A stretch of 64,000 nucleotides of DNA. It comes from Aralia elata (taxonomy: Eukaryota; Streptophyta; Magnoliopsida; Apiales; Araliaceae). The stretch's first letter is position 1; the number at the start of each line of letters is the position of its first letter. Made by a program: the position numbers and the translations under genes. The stretch covers positions 43,685,990 through 43,749,989 of the forward strand of contig CM068386.1 in assembly GCA_034770075.1 (NCBI GenBank), read 5' to 3'. Positions 1 through 11,607 of this stretch are shown here, piece after piece. The notes below the pieces were generated by a model. The model worked only from the letters and a program-made list of their open reading frames with translations, did not search any database and was not told where the DNA came from.

Positions 1-1000
1 AGATCCTTTTAACAGTTATAAGATGAGATTCTTTAGGATTAACTTGAAATCTAGCACAAATACAAGTAGAGAACATAATATCTGGCCTACTAGCAGTCAA
101 ATATAGGAGAGACCCAATCATACCTCTGTATTGAGTAATCTCAATACTCTTACCATTCTCGTCTTTGTCAAGTTCAGTTGCAGAAGCCATAGGGGTTTTC
201 ATGGGAGTAGCTAATTCCATGCCATACTTCTTAAGTAAGTCTTTGATGTACTTGGCTTGGTTGATGTAGATCCCTTCATCAGTCTGCTTTACTTGGAGTC
301 CAAGGAAGTAGTTCAGCTCACCCATCATACTCATTTCAAACTTGTTCTACATTAACTTGGCAAATCTCTCACATAATTTTTCGTCAGAATAACCAAAAAT
401 AATATCATATACATAGATTTGTACTAACAATATTTTATCCTTGTGCTTCCTAAGAAATAGGTTTGTGTTTACTCTATCTGTAGTGAATTCATTTTCAATA
501 AGATAATTGGTGAGTGTTTCATACCATGCTCTAGGTGCTTGCTTTAGACTGTAAAGAGCGTATTCTAACTTATAAACATAACTAGAATGATTTGGATTGA
601 TAAATCCTGGGGGTTGTTCTACATAAACTTCTTCTTGAAGTTCACCATTTAGGAAGGCACTCTTGACATCCATTTGGAAAACTTTGAACTTCATGTGGGC
701 TGCATATGCTAGAAACATTCTTATAGCTTCCAATCTTGCAATAGGTGCGAAGGTTTCATCATAGTCGATCCCTTCTTCCTGTGAGTAGCCCTTAGAAACC
801 AGTCTTGCCTTATTCCTTGTGATCACACCAGCTTCGTCCATCTTATTTCTGAAGACCCATTTGGTGCTAACAACTGGATAGTCTTTTGGTCTAGGAACCA
901 ACCTCCAAACTTTGCTTTTCTCAAACTGATTTAGCTCTTCTTGCATAGCTTCAATCCAGCTTGAGTCTTCCAATGTTTCTTCAATCTTCTTGGGCTCTGT
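1..1000 (-). pseudogene. copia reverse transcriptase, 3' part cut by window edge
   Basis: The longest open piece (973-347) starts near WIEAMQEEL and holds RT fingers and palm: VSTKWVFRNK, NKARLVSKGYSQEEGIDY, FAPIARLEAIR, the FQMDVKSAFLNG catalytic-aspartate motif and LKQAPRAWY. The usual YVDD box reads YVYD, so one catalytic aspartate is gone. After a frame break near 346 the protein continues towards base 1 with GELNYFLGLQVKQ, YIKDLLKKYGM and YRGMIGSLLYLTASRPD, the copia RT-RNase H connection. RNase H itself is outside the window. Family assignment is certain; activity is excluded by the lost aspartate and the frame break. Confidence 0.9.
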
Positions 1001-1706
1001 CTGAGAGAGAAAATTGAGGTAAAAACATTCATTTTGTGTGGCTGACCTTGTTCTAACCCTTGCATTCGGATATCTAATAATTAGATTTTGAGTGTGATCT
1101 CTTGCCCATCTGCTTCCTGATGGAACATCTGTCTTTGTGCCTTGTTGTCTGAGACCTTCAAGATTTGGTTCTTATTCTGCATCTTCATTGATTCGTATAG
1201 TTCCCATGTTTAGAACTAGAGACTCTAAGATCTCCCGATCTGGTAGTCCGATCTTCGGGTCTGGCTCTACGGCTTCAACTTTTGCGATCGTAGGGTTCTC
1301 CTACTCTGCGATCTGATGGTCCAGCTCTACGACTCCATCATGTTGAGCAGATTTACTTAGTTTGCCTTGGTCAGTCTCGTTAAATGTAACATGAATGGAG
1401 ACTTCTACTGTCAAGGAGTTCTTGTTGAACACTCTATAAGCTTTACTTTCCATACAGTATCCAAGAAAGATTCCTTCATTTGACTTTGGCTGAAATTTAG
1501 TCAAGTATCTTTTGCTGTTGTTGAGGATGTAGCACGCACAACCAAAAGAGCGAAAATAGCTTATATTAGGCTTTCTTCCTTTCCACAAATCGTAGGACAT
1601 TTTTCTTGAGTGTAGAGTGAATCAAGGACCTATTCTGAGTGTAACAAGTAGTGTTGACAGCTTCTGTCCAAAAATATTCAGGAAGATGAGCTGTTGCTAG
1701 AAGTGT
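1001..1706 (-). pseudogene. copia integrase C-terminal part
   Basis: The open piece 1600-1301 contains YDLWKGRKPNISYFRSFGC and FLGYCMESKAYRVFN, the conserved copia integrase C-terminal segment after the DDE core. It runs up to the insertion point of the solo LTR at 1707-1711, where the target duplication CCTTC starts; the catalytic half of the same integrase resumes at 5502. Between this part and RT (about 1190-1340) lies a spacer rich in CTCTACGA/CTGCGATC motifs that recur in this element's LTR. Confidence 0.85.
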
Positions 1707-1711
1707 CCTTC

Positions 1712-4700
1712 TGTGACGCCCCCAAATCCGGGTCACCTGAGCCACGGACCTGGTTCATCACTATCTAATACAAGAATTATACAATCGATAACTTATAGTG
1801 GAATAAAAGAATATTTACATTGATATAACATAAATAACCCTGTCCCAAGTCTCGAAACCAAGACTACAACAAAATATAACATGATACATAAAGGTAAATA
1901 TGTCTTAATACACAATGTCAATTAATAAGTCTTAATACAAACGGTAATTCTAGACAATAAATTACAACTAATCAGTAGCTTTCCTCTTTCCCTTATCTTT
2001 TCCTGAGCTCTCGCCACGTGCCGCACTAACTGAAATGTTTTAAGGAAAGCAAGGGGTGAGCAACAAATTTGCCCCGCAAGTATAATAGCAATGAATAATC
2101 ACATGAATAACTTTATAGCTCACAAGAGTAAAAATTTATCTAAGTCAAGGAAATAAACAACTTCTTTTATCACCGTTATAGTGGTCGCTATGGACCGAAG
2201 GATTTCTGAAGTATCCAAGGATGTCAAAGTTTCCCAAAGAAAGGAACTATTCAATACTGAGGGTGCACCAAGGCACAAAACTTTATTCTAAAATTACTAG
2301 AAATTCATCCGATAATCCACAAAACTGGTACAATATGTGATTAGCCTAAAATACCTGGCGTTATGCATAAGCCTTACATTTTCCATTTACGCGCGTATCG
2401 GTTCCCCGACGTTTATACAATTTCCCCTGCTGTGAGGGTTATTCTTCTCAGCTTCACATGGGAGTCCAGACCAAAACAATTTGATCGGATAATTTTACTT
2501 AACAACAATAATAGTTGGAGGACTTAACCTCACTTTAATAAATAAATCAATAAGTGTCTAGCTGGAACAATTAGCCTTGACATAGCTTTCAAACTGTCTA
2601 TGGAATAAAGAACTTTAAGGTTCAACAACATGCCTAACAGCATCAAAAATATCTTTAATGAATAACAATTCATAATCTTTGGAATCACACAATATATAAC
2701 ATTGCATGAAATGGGCTTTCATCGCAATACTTGAATAAAAGTATGAATACTAGCATACTAATTGCTAAATTGATAAGTAATTTGAACGGAGTCAAGAAGC
2801 TCAATAAGCTTGCTCAATAAATAATATTTGCTCGAATATAATTTTGAGTAGGGTAAGTAAACTTGCACAATAATAACTTGAATAAGATAGGAGACTTGCT
2901 CGATAGATAAATGAATTCGAAACTTGCCCAATAAATAAATCGAGTAAGGAAAACTTGCACAATTAAATAAGGGTTGAGTAAGGAACTTGCCTCTATCGTT
3001 GATTAAGCTTAATTTAAATGGCCCTTCAAGTATCCTACATAATTTAATAAATATTCACATACCAATTAGTCACATAATGGATATCAAATATTGGATAACA
3101 CAACTCTTTTAAACTATGCATTTAAAGGTTTTCCTTCTTTTTTTTTTATTCGAAACTTAATCTTAAACCACATCTTTAAGACCTTCAATGGGTTCATGGT
3201 ATAAATAACTAGCGTGTCTATAATATTATGTTGGGATTGACTTATTGGTTACTGTTCAACATTATTATAAAATATAATGATCATGTTTTAGGACTTAGAA
3301 CAATATCTTTTATTGTCGGAAGCATTCCACGTTGCATACGCGCATGCCCGATGCCCTCTGATTATTTGTAAATGCACAACAGTCCTAAAAAGGCCAATTT
3401 GGAATTTGATCCCAACTTCAAATATAAACCTATTAAATAAAAGTTATAGGTCTACTATTCCTCTTTCCGAAACATTTTGAATCGCCTCAATTGGAGTTGG
3501 TATGAAAAAGTTATGTCCAAATTACTAAAGGACATTGAAACTGTCCAGATTACTTCTAGGTTTCGCGATTTTAACATGCCTATCTTGGCATGTCATAACT
3601 AGGTCGTCCGGACTCCGAATCAGTCCGTTCCGGAGGCTACGGAATCCTTAATCAGTATACTAAATAATCCCAAAATACCAAAATTTGCTGGAAATTTCAA
3701 CTAACCATAACAGTGCCCCGAATTAAACCCCCTGTGCTGATTTCCCAATTGGCAGTTTCAGCATCTTTGCTTTAAATCACCATAACTCCTTCATCCGAGG
3801 TCGGAATGAGGTCGTTCCAAAGTCCATGGCTTCGTAACCTAGTATACTACAATTACCAAAAGCTCAGAATTTTTCAAGCTACACGTTAATACCAGAATTT
3901 AACACATTGGCCACTATCCATCTGTACTTCATTTCCTAAACATGTTTCGCTAAATTTCTCACTGCGAATTCGTTTTAACTCCATTTTGGTTCATTCCAAC
4001 TGGAAAATCTTCGTATTTCAGAGGAGTATAGCATGATACTAATAAACAAATTTTTCATATGTGAAAGATAGCTGCAAAAGTCCTATACATCAGTCCATGT
4101 TCAGTTCATAGTCCAAAACGTCCATGTTCTTCATCCTTTAAGCATATGCACGGATTTCTTTCACTTTGTTCCACTTTCAGAAGTTATTAAGAAGATTTAA
4201 ATGGCCTTAACAACATTCTTAACCATTCACAATTAATCAACAAACAATAACATCCACAAAAATCCAACCGACGAGCAAGCAAACTAGAAAAGTGGAAAAA
4301 CTTGGAAACTTAAGAAAGAATCAATTTGGATGTGTTGTATACCTCTTGTAGCTCCTTCTTTATTGTTAGAAAGCTTGATAACTGATTGATGCTTCCTATT
4401 CCCTTCTTCCTTACTTCTCCCGTAACCTTTTTCCAAGCTTCTTCACTCCACCCACTTACTTCTCTCTCTAAAATGGTTTCTTCTCTCTCTAGAATAGTTT
4501 CTCTCTCTCTAGAATACTTGAAGCTTTTGATGGTAGGAATAGAAAAGTTGAAGAAGATGAATATGGTGTGTATGTTCTTCTCTCTTTCTTACTATACCCG
4601 AGCCATTCCCTTCTTCTTCCTTAGGTTCTACTGAACACCCACCTCTTCTCTCTATAAAACTTGAATTTTCTCTCTCTCTCTACTTCTCAACTCTAGCAAC

Positions 4701-5501
4701 TGAACTTAGAGGGAATGGAAGCTTGGAGTTGGAAGAAATAGAATAGCATGGGAGGGTGGTTTCGGGAGGAGGGGTAGTGGGTTTGATACCCAAGCTCTTG
4801 AAATGAGTTTTGAGGAGGATGCTTGCACACTTAGGATTTCTATGCATGGTGTCTAGTGAATGGCAACATGTTACCGGGCACTTCCCTTCCTTTTCCTCTA
4901 TTCTAATTGGTTGAGAATATTGAGGGTCTCCAAATGAATTGACACATAAATATAACACATCCAATTACTTTCTCTCTCCTCTACGATCCCGAATACTCCA
5001 TTCTTTTTGCACCAATTTTGCTCAATATCTCTACCCATAATTAAAATGGGTATTACCATAATATATTGGAATGTGTAAAAATAATAAATATGGAGTTCGT
5101 CCATTTATTTGGAACACTCATATAATAAATTTCGGATACGGATTAAATCACGTATCAGCTCCAATAAAATTTCTGACACTTGGAAAAATTATTCATTCGC
5201 ATACACGTCTTAACTAAATTAATAGAAGTAAAAAAAGACGTAAAAATATTCGGGCGTGAATAGTACTCATGAATAGTGCCTCGTAAAATGTGCCTTATGA
5301 ATAGTAATTTTACGAATTTTTGCAAAATCGATTTATTCACTCCAACGACACAACAACACATAAAATTTAACACATACACATATTCTAGGTTGCAACACAA
5401 CTTTAAGCACATAACATATAATAATATAGATAAAAATAAAAATTCATTTTATTCATACATAACTCGGATTACAAGGAAATCTAAAGTTCCCGATCGTTAC
5501 A
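1712..5501 (-). mobile_element. Solo LTR of a Ty3/gypsy chromovirus-type element, 3.79 kb
   Basis: The insertion is bounded by TG...CA (TGTGACGCCCCC at 1712, ATCGTTACA at 5501) and flanked by the perfect 5-bp duplication CCTTC at 1707-1711 and 5502-5506. It splits the copia integrase. In element orientation (minus) it starts TGTAACGATC, as element C's LTR does, and ends GGATTTGGGGGCGTCACA, the end shared by the other gypsy LTRs here. There is no PBS, PPT or coding sequence inside, so it is a solo LTR left by LTR-LTR recombination. Near the 3' end it carries the conserved TTGCTCACCCCTTGC motif and a run of GCAAGTT repeats (about 2800-3000). ORF-like stretches inside it are not genes. Confidence 0.9.
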
Positions 5502-5506
5502 CCTTC

Positions 5507-6458
5507 CTGCTTCAATCAGTGTTCCGTTCTTCCTCTCAGCTATCCCATTTTGCTGTGGAGTTCTTAGAACTGAGAAGTTGTGCTGAATGCCATTCTTTTC
5601 ACAGAACTGATTTACTTCAGAATAGTCAAATTCTCTACCATGATCACTTCTTATTGCTATTATCTTCTCGCCCTTCTCATTCATCACTAGCTTTAAGAAT
5701 TTGATCAGCTGAGTGTTGGTCTCGTCTTTAGAGCTTATGAAGAATACCCATATGAACATGGAGTAGTCATCTACTACTACTAGTGAGTATCTTTTACCTC
5801 CAAGACTAGCAATTAGAATAGGCCCAAAAAGATATATATGAAGAATTTGCAAGGGCCTTTTATTAGAGTTAACTGCTTTGCTTTCGAATGATTTCTTTGT
5901 CTGCTTCCCTAGCTGACAGGCTTTGCATGGTCTTTCTTTGACGAAGCTTAGCTTTGGTAGACCTCTGACTAGATCATTTGACATGAGCTTTGACATGCTT
6001 TTAAAGTTCAAGTGAGACAAACTTTTAGGCCATAACCAACTTACATCTTCTAAGGCTTTAGCGAAGAAGCAAGCTGATACTGAAGAGCTTAGTTCAGAGA
6101 GATTGTCTACATATACATTTCCTTTTCTAGATCCAGTCAGCTTTAGTGAATTGGTTTCCAGGTCTCGAAGTTGACACTGATTGTTAAGGAAGATAACTTG
6201 ATGACCTTTATCGCATAGCTGACTTATGCTTAGCAGGTTGTGGTTCAATCCATCAACATAGGCTACCTTACGAAAAGAAACAACTCCATTTCTTATTAGG
6301 TCGTAGCCTCTGGTTTTCCCAGAGTTGTTGTCTCCAAATACTACTGCTAGACCATCTTTTACTTTAAATTCAGACATGAGAGCTTTGTTGCCAGTCATAT
6401 GCCTGGAGTACCCACTATCGAGATACCAGATTGATTCAGATCTCCTTGGTACCTGCAA
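5507..6458 (-). pseudogene. copia protease and integrase core
   Basis: One open frame gives, in order: protease motif YLDSGYSRHMTG; GAG-pre-integrase segment LLSISQLCDKGHQV; the zinc-binding region ending CKACQLGKQTKKSF; and the integrase core with VVVDDYSMFIWVFF, IRSDHGREF and PQQNGIAERKN. Two defects are visible: the first zinc-ligand histidine is replaced (WLWPKSLSHLN), and the first catalytic aspartate (usually in a D-L-x-G-P context) is a tyrosine in HIYLFGP. The second Asp and the Glu remain. The frame runs into the solo LTR boundary at 5501. It was a functional copia PR-INT domain pair and is inactive as it stands. Confidence 0.9.
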
Positions 6459-6479
6459 AAATGATTATTGTTCATTTTG

Positions 6480-8585
6480 GTACCCATACTCGTTTGGGTC
6501 CTATAATGTTAGTTCCCTCCGGGACCCAAATTTGCCTGACTTTGAGTCCTCGATATGCAATATGCTCATAGTAATAACAATATGCCGCTTTATGGCCATG
6601 CTGAAAACAGTTATAACATATTACATGCTGCATGTGTGAGTGTGTGTGTGTGGATATCTTCTTGTTTAGGATTTATGTCGTGAATATGCCTTTTTCCGTG
6701 ATTGATCCTCTTTCTGTTTATATACAGTTCTACGATTTTAAAATTTCGTAGAGTACAACCCAACTCTACGATTAACGCCAAGTTGATTCGTAGAGTTGAA
6801 CTTGCCAGACTCCACGACTCTTCGAGGCAATATCGTAGACTTGGATTTACTCTCTGGTTTAATGAAACCCAGACCAGTATGTGACCTATTGTCCTTTGGA
6901 ACAATAATCTGATCAACAGAGATTGGACAACTTGGAATAATAAGCTCGACAACCTCTTTGGATTTTACAAATACAATACCTCTATTAGAAGAAGAGGCAT
7001 TGTTATTGTTAGTGTTCACTGATCTTTCCACACATGGGCTAGAGGATAGAGCTCCAAATCCCAATCTTGATCTGTCAGAGATAGTTCTCTGACTTGTGAT
7101 CAGTGAATCCATTGTTGAAGAAGAACGATTCCACATTGAGATTGTCTTTTCTAATTCCTCTACTGTAGAGTTAAGAGCAGACTCCCTCAATGCACTGGTT
7201 TCAGTTATCTTTCTCAAATTTTCATTTTCAGACTCAACCTTGGATAGAGAGGCGGTGTTTCATATAGTAGTTTCCAACTCTACGTGCACCTTCTCTTTCT
7301 CCTTTTGAAGAAGTGAATGATCCTTTGATAGAACCCTGAATAACTTCATATATTTATGCAATTCAAATGTTATATCGTGTAAAGCTAATCTAAGATAATC
7401 TATATTAACATCATGAGAGTTGAAGTCAAATACCTCACTGATGTCGATCACTTAACGATCAGTGGTTGTGCTGGAATCTCCTTCTATTTCCATCAGGCAT
7501 AGATTTGCAACTTGAGGTTCTTCATCATCACTGGAATCTGAGCTGGAATCACCTTCAGATTCACTCCAAGATCCTTTAGCTACATAACCTCTATCTTTCT
7601 TGTTATGCTTCTTGTGGCCTTTGTGATCTTTCTTTCCATAGGACTTCTTCTTATCCTTCTTGAGATCTTCTTGTAGAGGCTTGGTGCACTCTGTGATGAA
7701 GTGGCCCGACTTTTGGTAGTTAAAGCACAGATTTTTATCATGTTCTTTGCTGCTATTACCTTTGTTGAAGTTCTTCCTTATCCTTCAGCTATTGTTCTTT
7801 TTCATGAACTTTCTTAGCCTTCGAGCAAGCAAGACGATATCCACATCTTCATCAGCTTCATCTCTATTATCATCTTCTTCAGCAACAGTTGGAGCCTTTG
7901 AGGCAGCTTCGGAGGCTTTGAGAGCAACACCGTTATCTCTCATTTTGTTCTCAGAGAGGGTCTCAGCTCTTTATTTTAGCTTAAGCTCGTAGGTGAGGAG
8001 ATTTCCATATAGCTTATGTACTGTTATCTCATGAAAATTCTTTGATTCTCGGATAGCAATGGTCTTGGCATCCCATAAGCCTTGCCATAAGACCTCAGAG
8101 AGTTGAGGAGCATATTGAACTGTTCATAAGTTGCAGTGATATTATCTCTAGAGATATGAGAGAACATCTCATACTGCCGTGTCAAGAGAGATTGCTTATT
8201 TTCTTTAACCTCTTCTGTGCCCTCATGCATTACCAGCAGAGCTTCCCAAACTTCCTTAGCAGTGGTGCAGTTTACAACATTTTCAAAAAGTTCATTTCTA
8301 GAGCCATGAATAAAATATTCTTAGCCCTCTTGTCTAGCTGCACCAGCTCTTTTCATTCTCTGTCCATTATACTCTTTGCTTGATAACTACTTTATTAGGA
8401 TCATCTGTTGTTGGAGCTAGCTTGGTAGGAACATATTGACCATTTAGAATAACATCAAATAAATCATCATCTATCGCGTCCATGTATGCATGCATACGTA
8501 CTTTCCAGTTAGCAAACTTATCTCTGTTTAGAAGAGGTGATTTGCTTCGTCCACCAAGCTCAGAACTAGTTTTGTTTAGTGCCAT
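6480..8585 (-). pseudogene. copia Gag polyprotein, broken
   Basis: The reading starts at the ATG at 8585 (MALNKTSSELGGRSKSP) and continues in pieces: KFANWKVRMHAYMDAIDDDL, then MHEGTEEVKENKQSLLTRQY and SYGKAYGMPRP (8230-8024), an acidic stretch, a first imperfect zinc knuckle CFNYQKSGHFITEC near 7725, a Lys/His-rich patch, a Ser/Glu-rich patch, a coiled-coil-like region (7451-7100) and a second knuckle CYNCFQHGHKAAYC near 6600. Stops and frameshifts separate the pieces. The size, coiled coil and two knuckles are typical of Sirevirus Gag, which packages the RNA. The segment 6720-6850 is full of inverted CTCTACGA motifs. Confidence 0.85.
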
Positions 8586-8620
8586 ATATCAACTCAAAGT
8601 GTAAGTTTTATGTTCGTAAG

Positions 8621-8637
8621 AACCTGCTCAGATACCA
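8621..8637 (-). other. Primer-binding site of the Sirevirus-like element
   Basis: On the minus strand, five bases after the LTR end, the sequence reads TGGTATCTGAGCAGGTT, complementary to the 3' end of an initiator methionine tRNA with the usual plant-copia variation. This marks the 5' end of the internal region and fixes element orientation. Confidence 0.85.
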
Positions 8638-8642
8638 CTTGT

Positions 8643-10155
8643 TGTTTCCTAAAGGCACCAAGAGATCTAGAAGGAGGGGTTGAATAAATCATTTTCTAAA
8701 TTTTACTATTAAGGAGATTACCAAGGATTTGTTAATCCGATTTAGATTATGCATAGCGGAGTATGTTTTCGGAAAATCCCCTTGTTGATTAGTTAGATCT
8801 CAATTTTGGATTTGGATTGGGTTCAAAGACACATAAGCAGAATAAATAATATGCATGAATGTAAAACAGGAAAGTAAATGACAGAAATAGATTTTTAAGT
8901 GGTTCGAAGACTGAATAACTCCTACTCCATTCTTTTACTTCAACAAGTAGGAAATCCATTAAAGATTAGGTCGCTTTGACTAGGACACTTTGCCCTCTTC
9001 AAGCCTAGCAGACTTGGAACAACCTAGTACACTCAGTACTCTTCAAGCCTAACAAACTTCGAATCTTTGTGGTCACTAAGACCAAAACAAGCAGTTGGAA
9101 GAATGTCATTGAGAGGTGCTGCTAAGTTGACGTTATGCTTCTCTGCTCAAGCACTTAGCAGCATGAACTGGATGTTCAAATTATAGAGTATGTTCTTTTT
9201 GGTTTGGCGGACTTTTGGCTTTTTGATCGTCATTCGTTACTTGAGTTTTGGATCTGTGTAACCCTTTATAGTCTACCTGAGTTTCTTCCCGTTCACAGGT
9301 TCCCGTTGGTGCATTTAATGCTTTAGATATTCTGAGATACTTGATGTTGACATTTTGAGTTTAGGTGTCAGCTTTTTTTATCTAGCCTGTGACATCAGTT
9401 TGTAACTTCACTTACCACCTTGACCCGTCATTTTCAACAAACTAGCTGTTAGACACACCTTTTGATCTTTAATTTCATCTAAGGATGTTTGGTGAGTGCA
9501 TCAGGACCTTCAATCAGCAATGCTCCCATGTCAATCTTCTTGTTAGACTTGATTGCTCTATGAATATTGAAGTTTGTAATATTTGTTCTACGTTCTGAAG
9601 ATAGCTTTAGATAAGTCTTGAACTCTACGAATGAAATCTATGTTCAGCTTTACGAAGATATGCTTTACGATTTCAAAGCTATCTCTACGATTCTTTCTTC
9701 TGCTGATCGATCTTAGAGTTGCTTTACGATTGGGCTTTTACTTTGCGATTCTCTAAAGCACTCTAAGTTCAGTCTTTGCTAAGTGAGCTTTGCTTGGCTT
9801 TACGATCCTATTCACTTTACGAATTTGTCTTTGCAAATTGAGGTGAACTTTACGATAGATGCAAAGGCTCTGCGATCTGTCTGATACTTTACGAACTAAG
9901 AGTTAGATCTGCGATCTGTTATATTTACTTTATAATTTTAGCAGACTAACTCAACAAACACTTATTACCTATTTGCTATACATCAGATTAACTTAATAAG
10001 ATCAACCTAACAAGTTTGATCTTTCTATTCTAAGTCCTTGTACATTGAATCAACACATCATTATTAAGGACTGTACAAAGTTTACCGGCACAATTATTCA
10101 TTAAACACATTTATCATCAAATTAAATGATCACAATAAACATGCAGACTCTAACA
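8643..10155 (-). repeat. 5' LTR of the Sirevirus-like element, 1.5 kb
   Basis: In element orientation the LTR starts TGTTAGAGTCTG (10155) and ends GGAAACA (8643, boundary uncertain by about 3 bases), directly before the PBS. A possible TATA element, ACTATAAAGGG on the minus strand, lies near 9262-9272. Between about 9587 and 9920, in the upstream (U3) part, CTYTACGA or CTYTGCGA occurs about 14 times in 330 bases, a density far above the rest of the window. Confidence 0.82.
9587..9920 (-). repeat. Dispersed CTYTRCGA motif array in LTR U3
   Basis: Read on the plus strand, copies such as CTCTACGAA, CTTTACGAA, CTTTACGAT, CTCTACGAT, CTTTGCGAT and CTCTGCGAT are spaced 15-45 bases apart with unrelated DNA between them. 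This is not a head-to-tail tandem repeat. It lies upstream of the putative TATA element in element orientation. Conserved repeated motifs in Sirevirus non-coding DNA are known in general; I have not matched this one to a published motif. Confidence 0.7.
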
Positions 10156-10269
10156 GACGGCTACCAAGAGGAAATAGACCTAGCCCATTGTGAGGCCTTT
10201 GACTATAACTCACCTATTTTTCAAGCTCTGGTAAATTCGTGGAGAAATATTTTTAGAGATCTAATATGA
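10156..10269 (+). other. Short open reading abutting the copia LTR, possible truncated exon
   Basis: From the first base after the LTR, one frame reads 37 codons without a stop (DGYQEEIDLAHCEAFDYNSP... ending NIFRDLI) to a TGA at 10267-10269. The composition is protein-like, and this is one of the few stretches not assigned to a transposon. I do not recognise the family. It could be the last part of a host exon disrupted by the copia insertion, or chance: 37 codons is weak evidence. Confidence 0.2.
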
Positions 10270-10293
10270 CTATATATGAGAGATAAGTAAATC

Positions 10294-10500
10294 TATATTA
10301 GGATTCCATCCATTACACCTATCCTCCAATTTCTTCTAATATACATTCAGCGACAGAAATATGACATTTAGCGACAACAAATTTCGTAAACAATTAGCGA
10401 CAAAAAAAAAATTATCGCAAATAATTGTGTCGCTGAAAGTGTCGCTAAATGTATATTGGGGAAAATTAGAGGATAGATGTAATGGAGGGGATCCTAATTC
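10294..10500. mobile_element. Fold-back MITE, hAT-like by TSD
   Basis: The two ends are inverted repeats about 60 bases long (TTAGGATTCCATCCATTAC on the left against the complement of GTAATGGAGGGGATCCTAA on the right), with a short AT-rich loop. It is flanked by AGTAAATC at 10286-10293 and 10501-10508, an 8-bp duplication as for hAT elements; a 9-bp Mutator-type duplication with one mismatch is also possible. AGCGACA occurs several times in the arms and loop. There is no coding capacity, so it would depend on transposase in trans. Confidence 0.75.
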
Positions 10501-10508
10501 AGTAAATC

Positions 10509-10974
10509 CTATAAATGATTTGATATAACTTAATTGGAGAGAAAACAAATATATGGAGTGTTGTACTCTTTTTTTTTTGTTAACAAAATTCTAAAATAAG
10601 AACAAAGAATTATTTTTATCGATAAATAAATCAACTTATAAAAACAATAGAGTCGAGGTGACTCCTCCTCTTCCAAATTGAAATTTAAAATTCGAAACTC
10701 GAGAAAATATAGATTTTTTAAAAAAGTACAAAAATAAACAAGTTTGAAAAGTTCATCCACACGAACCACGAGAAGAAAAAGCCGTCGTGATAACTCTACC
10801 CCTAAATTTAGAAAGATTTATTTTCACTGATAGTGCAAAATCTAATCAAGTATGCATGTATGTATGTATGTATGTATATGGTGGTGTTATTACAACTGAA
10901 AATGGTAGCAAATATGCCCAATGATTATTGGAGTGTAAAATCTAATCAAGCATGTCATTGATAATGTTAACTAA
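10509..10974. other. Unassigned AT-rich spacer with a (TGTA)n run
   Basis: No gene is visible. An ATGT/TGTA microsatellite lies at about 10854-10880. The phrase AAAATCTAATCAAG occurs on both sides of it (near 10837 and 10937), a partial local duplication about 100 bases apart. The stretch ends at the TAA that precedes the CACTA terminus. Confidence 0.5.
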
Positions 10975-11300
10975 CACTACAAGACCGACTATTTCCGACA
11001 GAATTTTTCATTAGAATTAGGCTTATTCTGTCGAAATTAGATTAATTCTGACGGAATATTCTGGCGGACATTCCGTCGAAAATACGCGCCTTGAGGATAA
11101 GTCCGTCAAGAATTTCGTCGGAGATAGTTATGCTCGACGGACTTATTTCAGACGGAAATTCAGTCGGACTTAATCTATTATTAACGGAATTATATCCAAC
11201 GAACAATTCTATCAGAAATAAGCATGCCACGTGTTTTTTAAAGAAATAAATGAAATAATCTATTTCTGATAGAGTTTCCATCGAAAATACCTTATTGTGT
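10975..11300. repeat. CACTA terminus and subterminal repeat array
   Basis: After the terminal CACTACAAGA, motifs of the type CCGTCGAAAT or GACGGAAT recur in both orientations about a dozen times (e.g. CTGACGGAAT near 11048, TTCCGTCGAA near 11070, GACGGACTTATTTC near 11137, CAGACGGAAATTC near 11151). Such subterminal repeats are the binding sites of the TnpA protein in En/Spm. The density falls off after about 11300. Confidence 0.8.
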
Positions 11301-11607
11301 TGAGCTTAAGGCATTTTTTTAAAAAATATTTTTTTTCGCAGGTTTCAAGTTTTTAAACTACAATTTGTACATATTCTTGTTTTCAACAAGTTTTTCCTAC
11401 AATATATCACAACAAACAACATATACGCAAAAATAAGAACTCCTCCCAGCAACACATACATACAACATACACTTCCACAACGATTATAAATATAAAGTAA
11501 GTTATGATAGAATACATAAGTTAAACAAAAATAGGACTCAACAATGATTTACAATGTAAAATAAGGTAAACTAGAATTTAAAATAACGTAAGACTATAAT
11601 TTACATC

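Larger units (their letters stand above)
1..10155 (-). mobile_element. Ty1/copia retrotransposon, Sirevirus-like, left end outside window
   Basis: Read on the minus strand the order is 5' LTR (10155-8643), PBS, gag, protease, integrase, RT; RNase H and the 3' LTR lie left of base 1. The copia order (integrase before RT), a large gag with a coiled-coil stretch and two zinc knuckles, and the gag N-terminus beginning MALNKTSSE fit the Sirevirus (SIRE) lineage; Tork is the alternative. Integrase is split by a solo LTR at 1712-5501. All coding parts carry stops or frameshifts and two catalytic motifs are lost, so the copy is dead. The five bases after the LTR (10156-10160, GACGG) are the presumed TSD, not verifiable without the other end. 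Confidence 0.88.

Noticed and set aside
5276..5704. Plus-strand 142-codon ORF
   Set aside because: Spans the solo LTR border and is antisense to the copia integrase.
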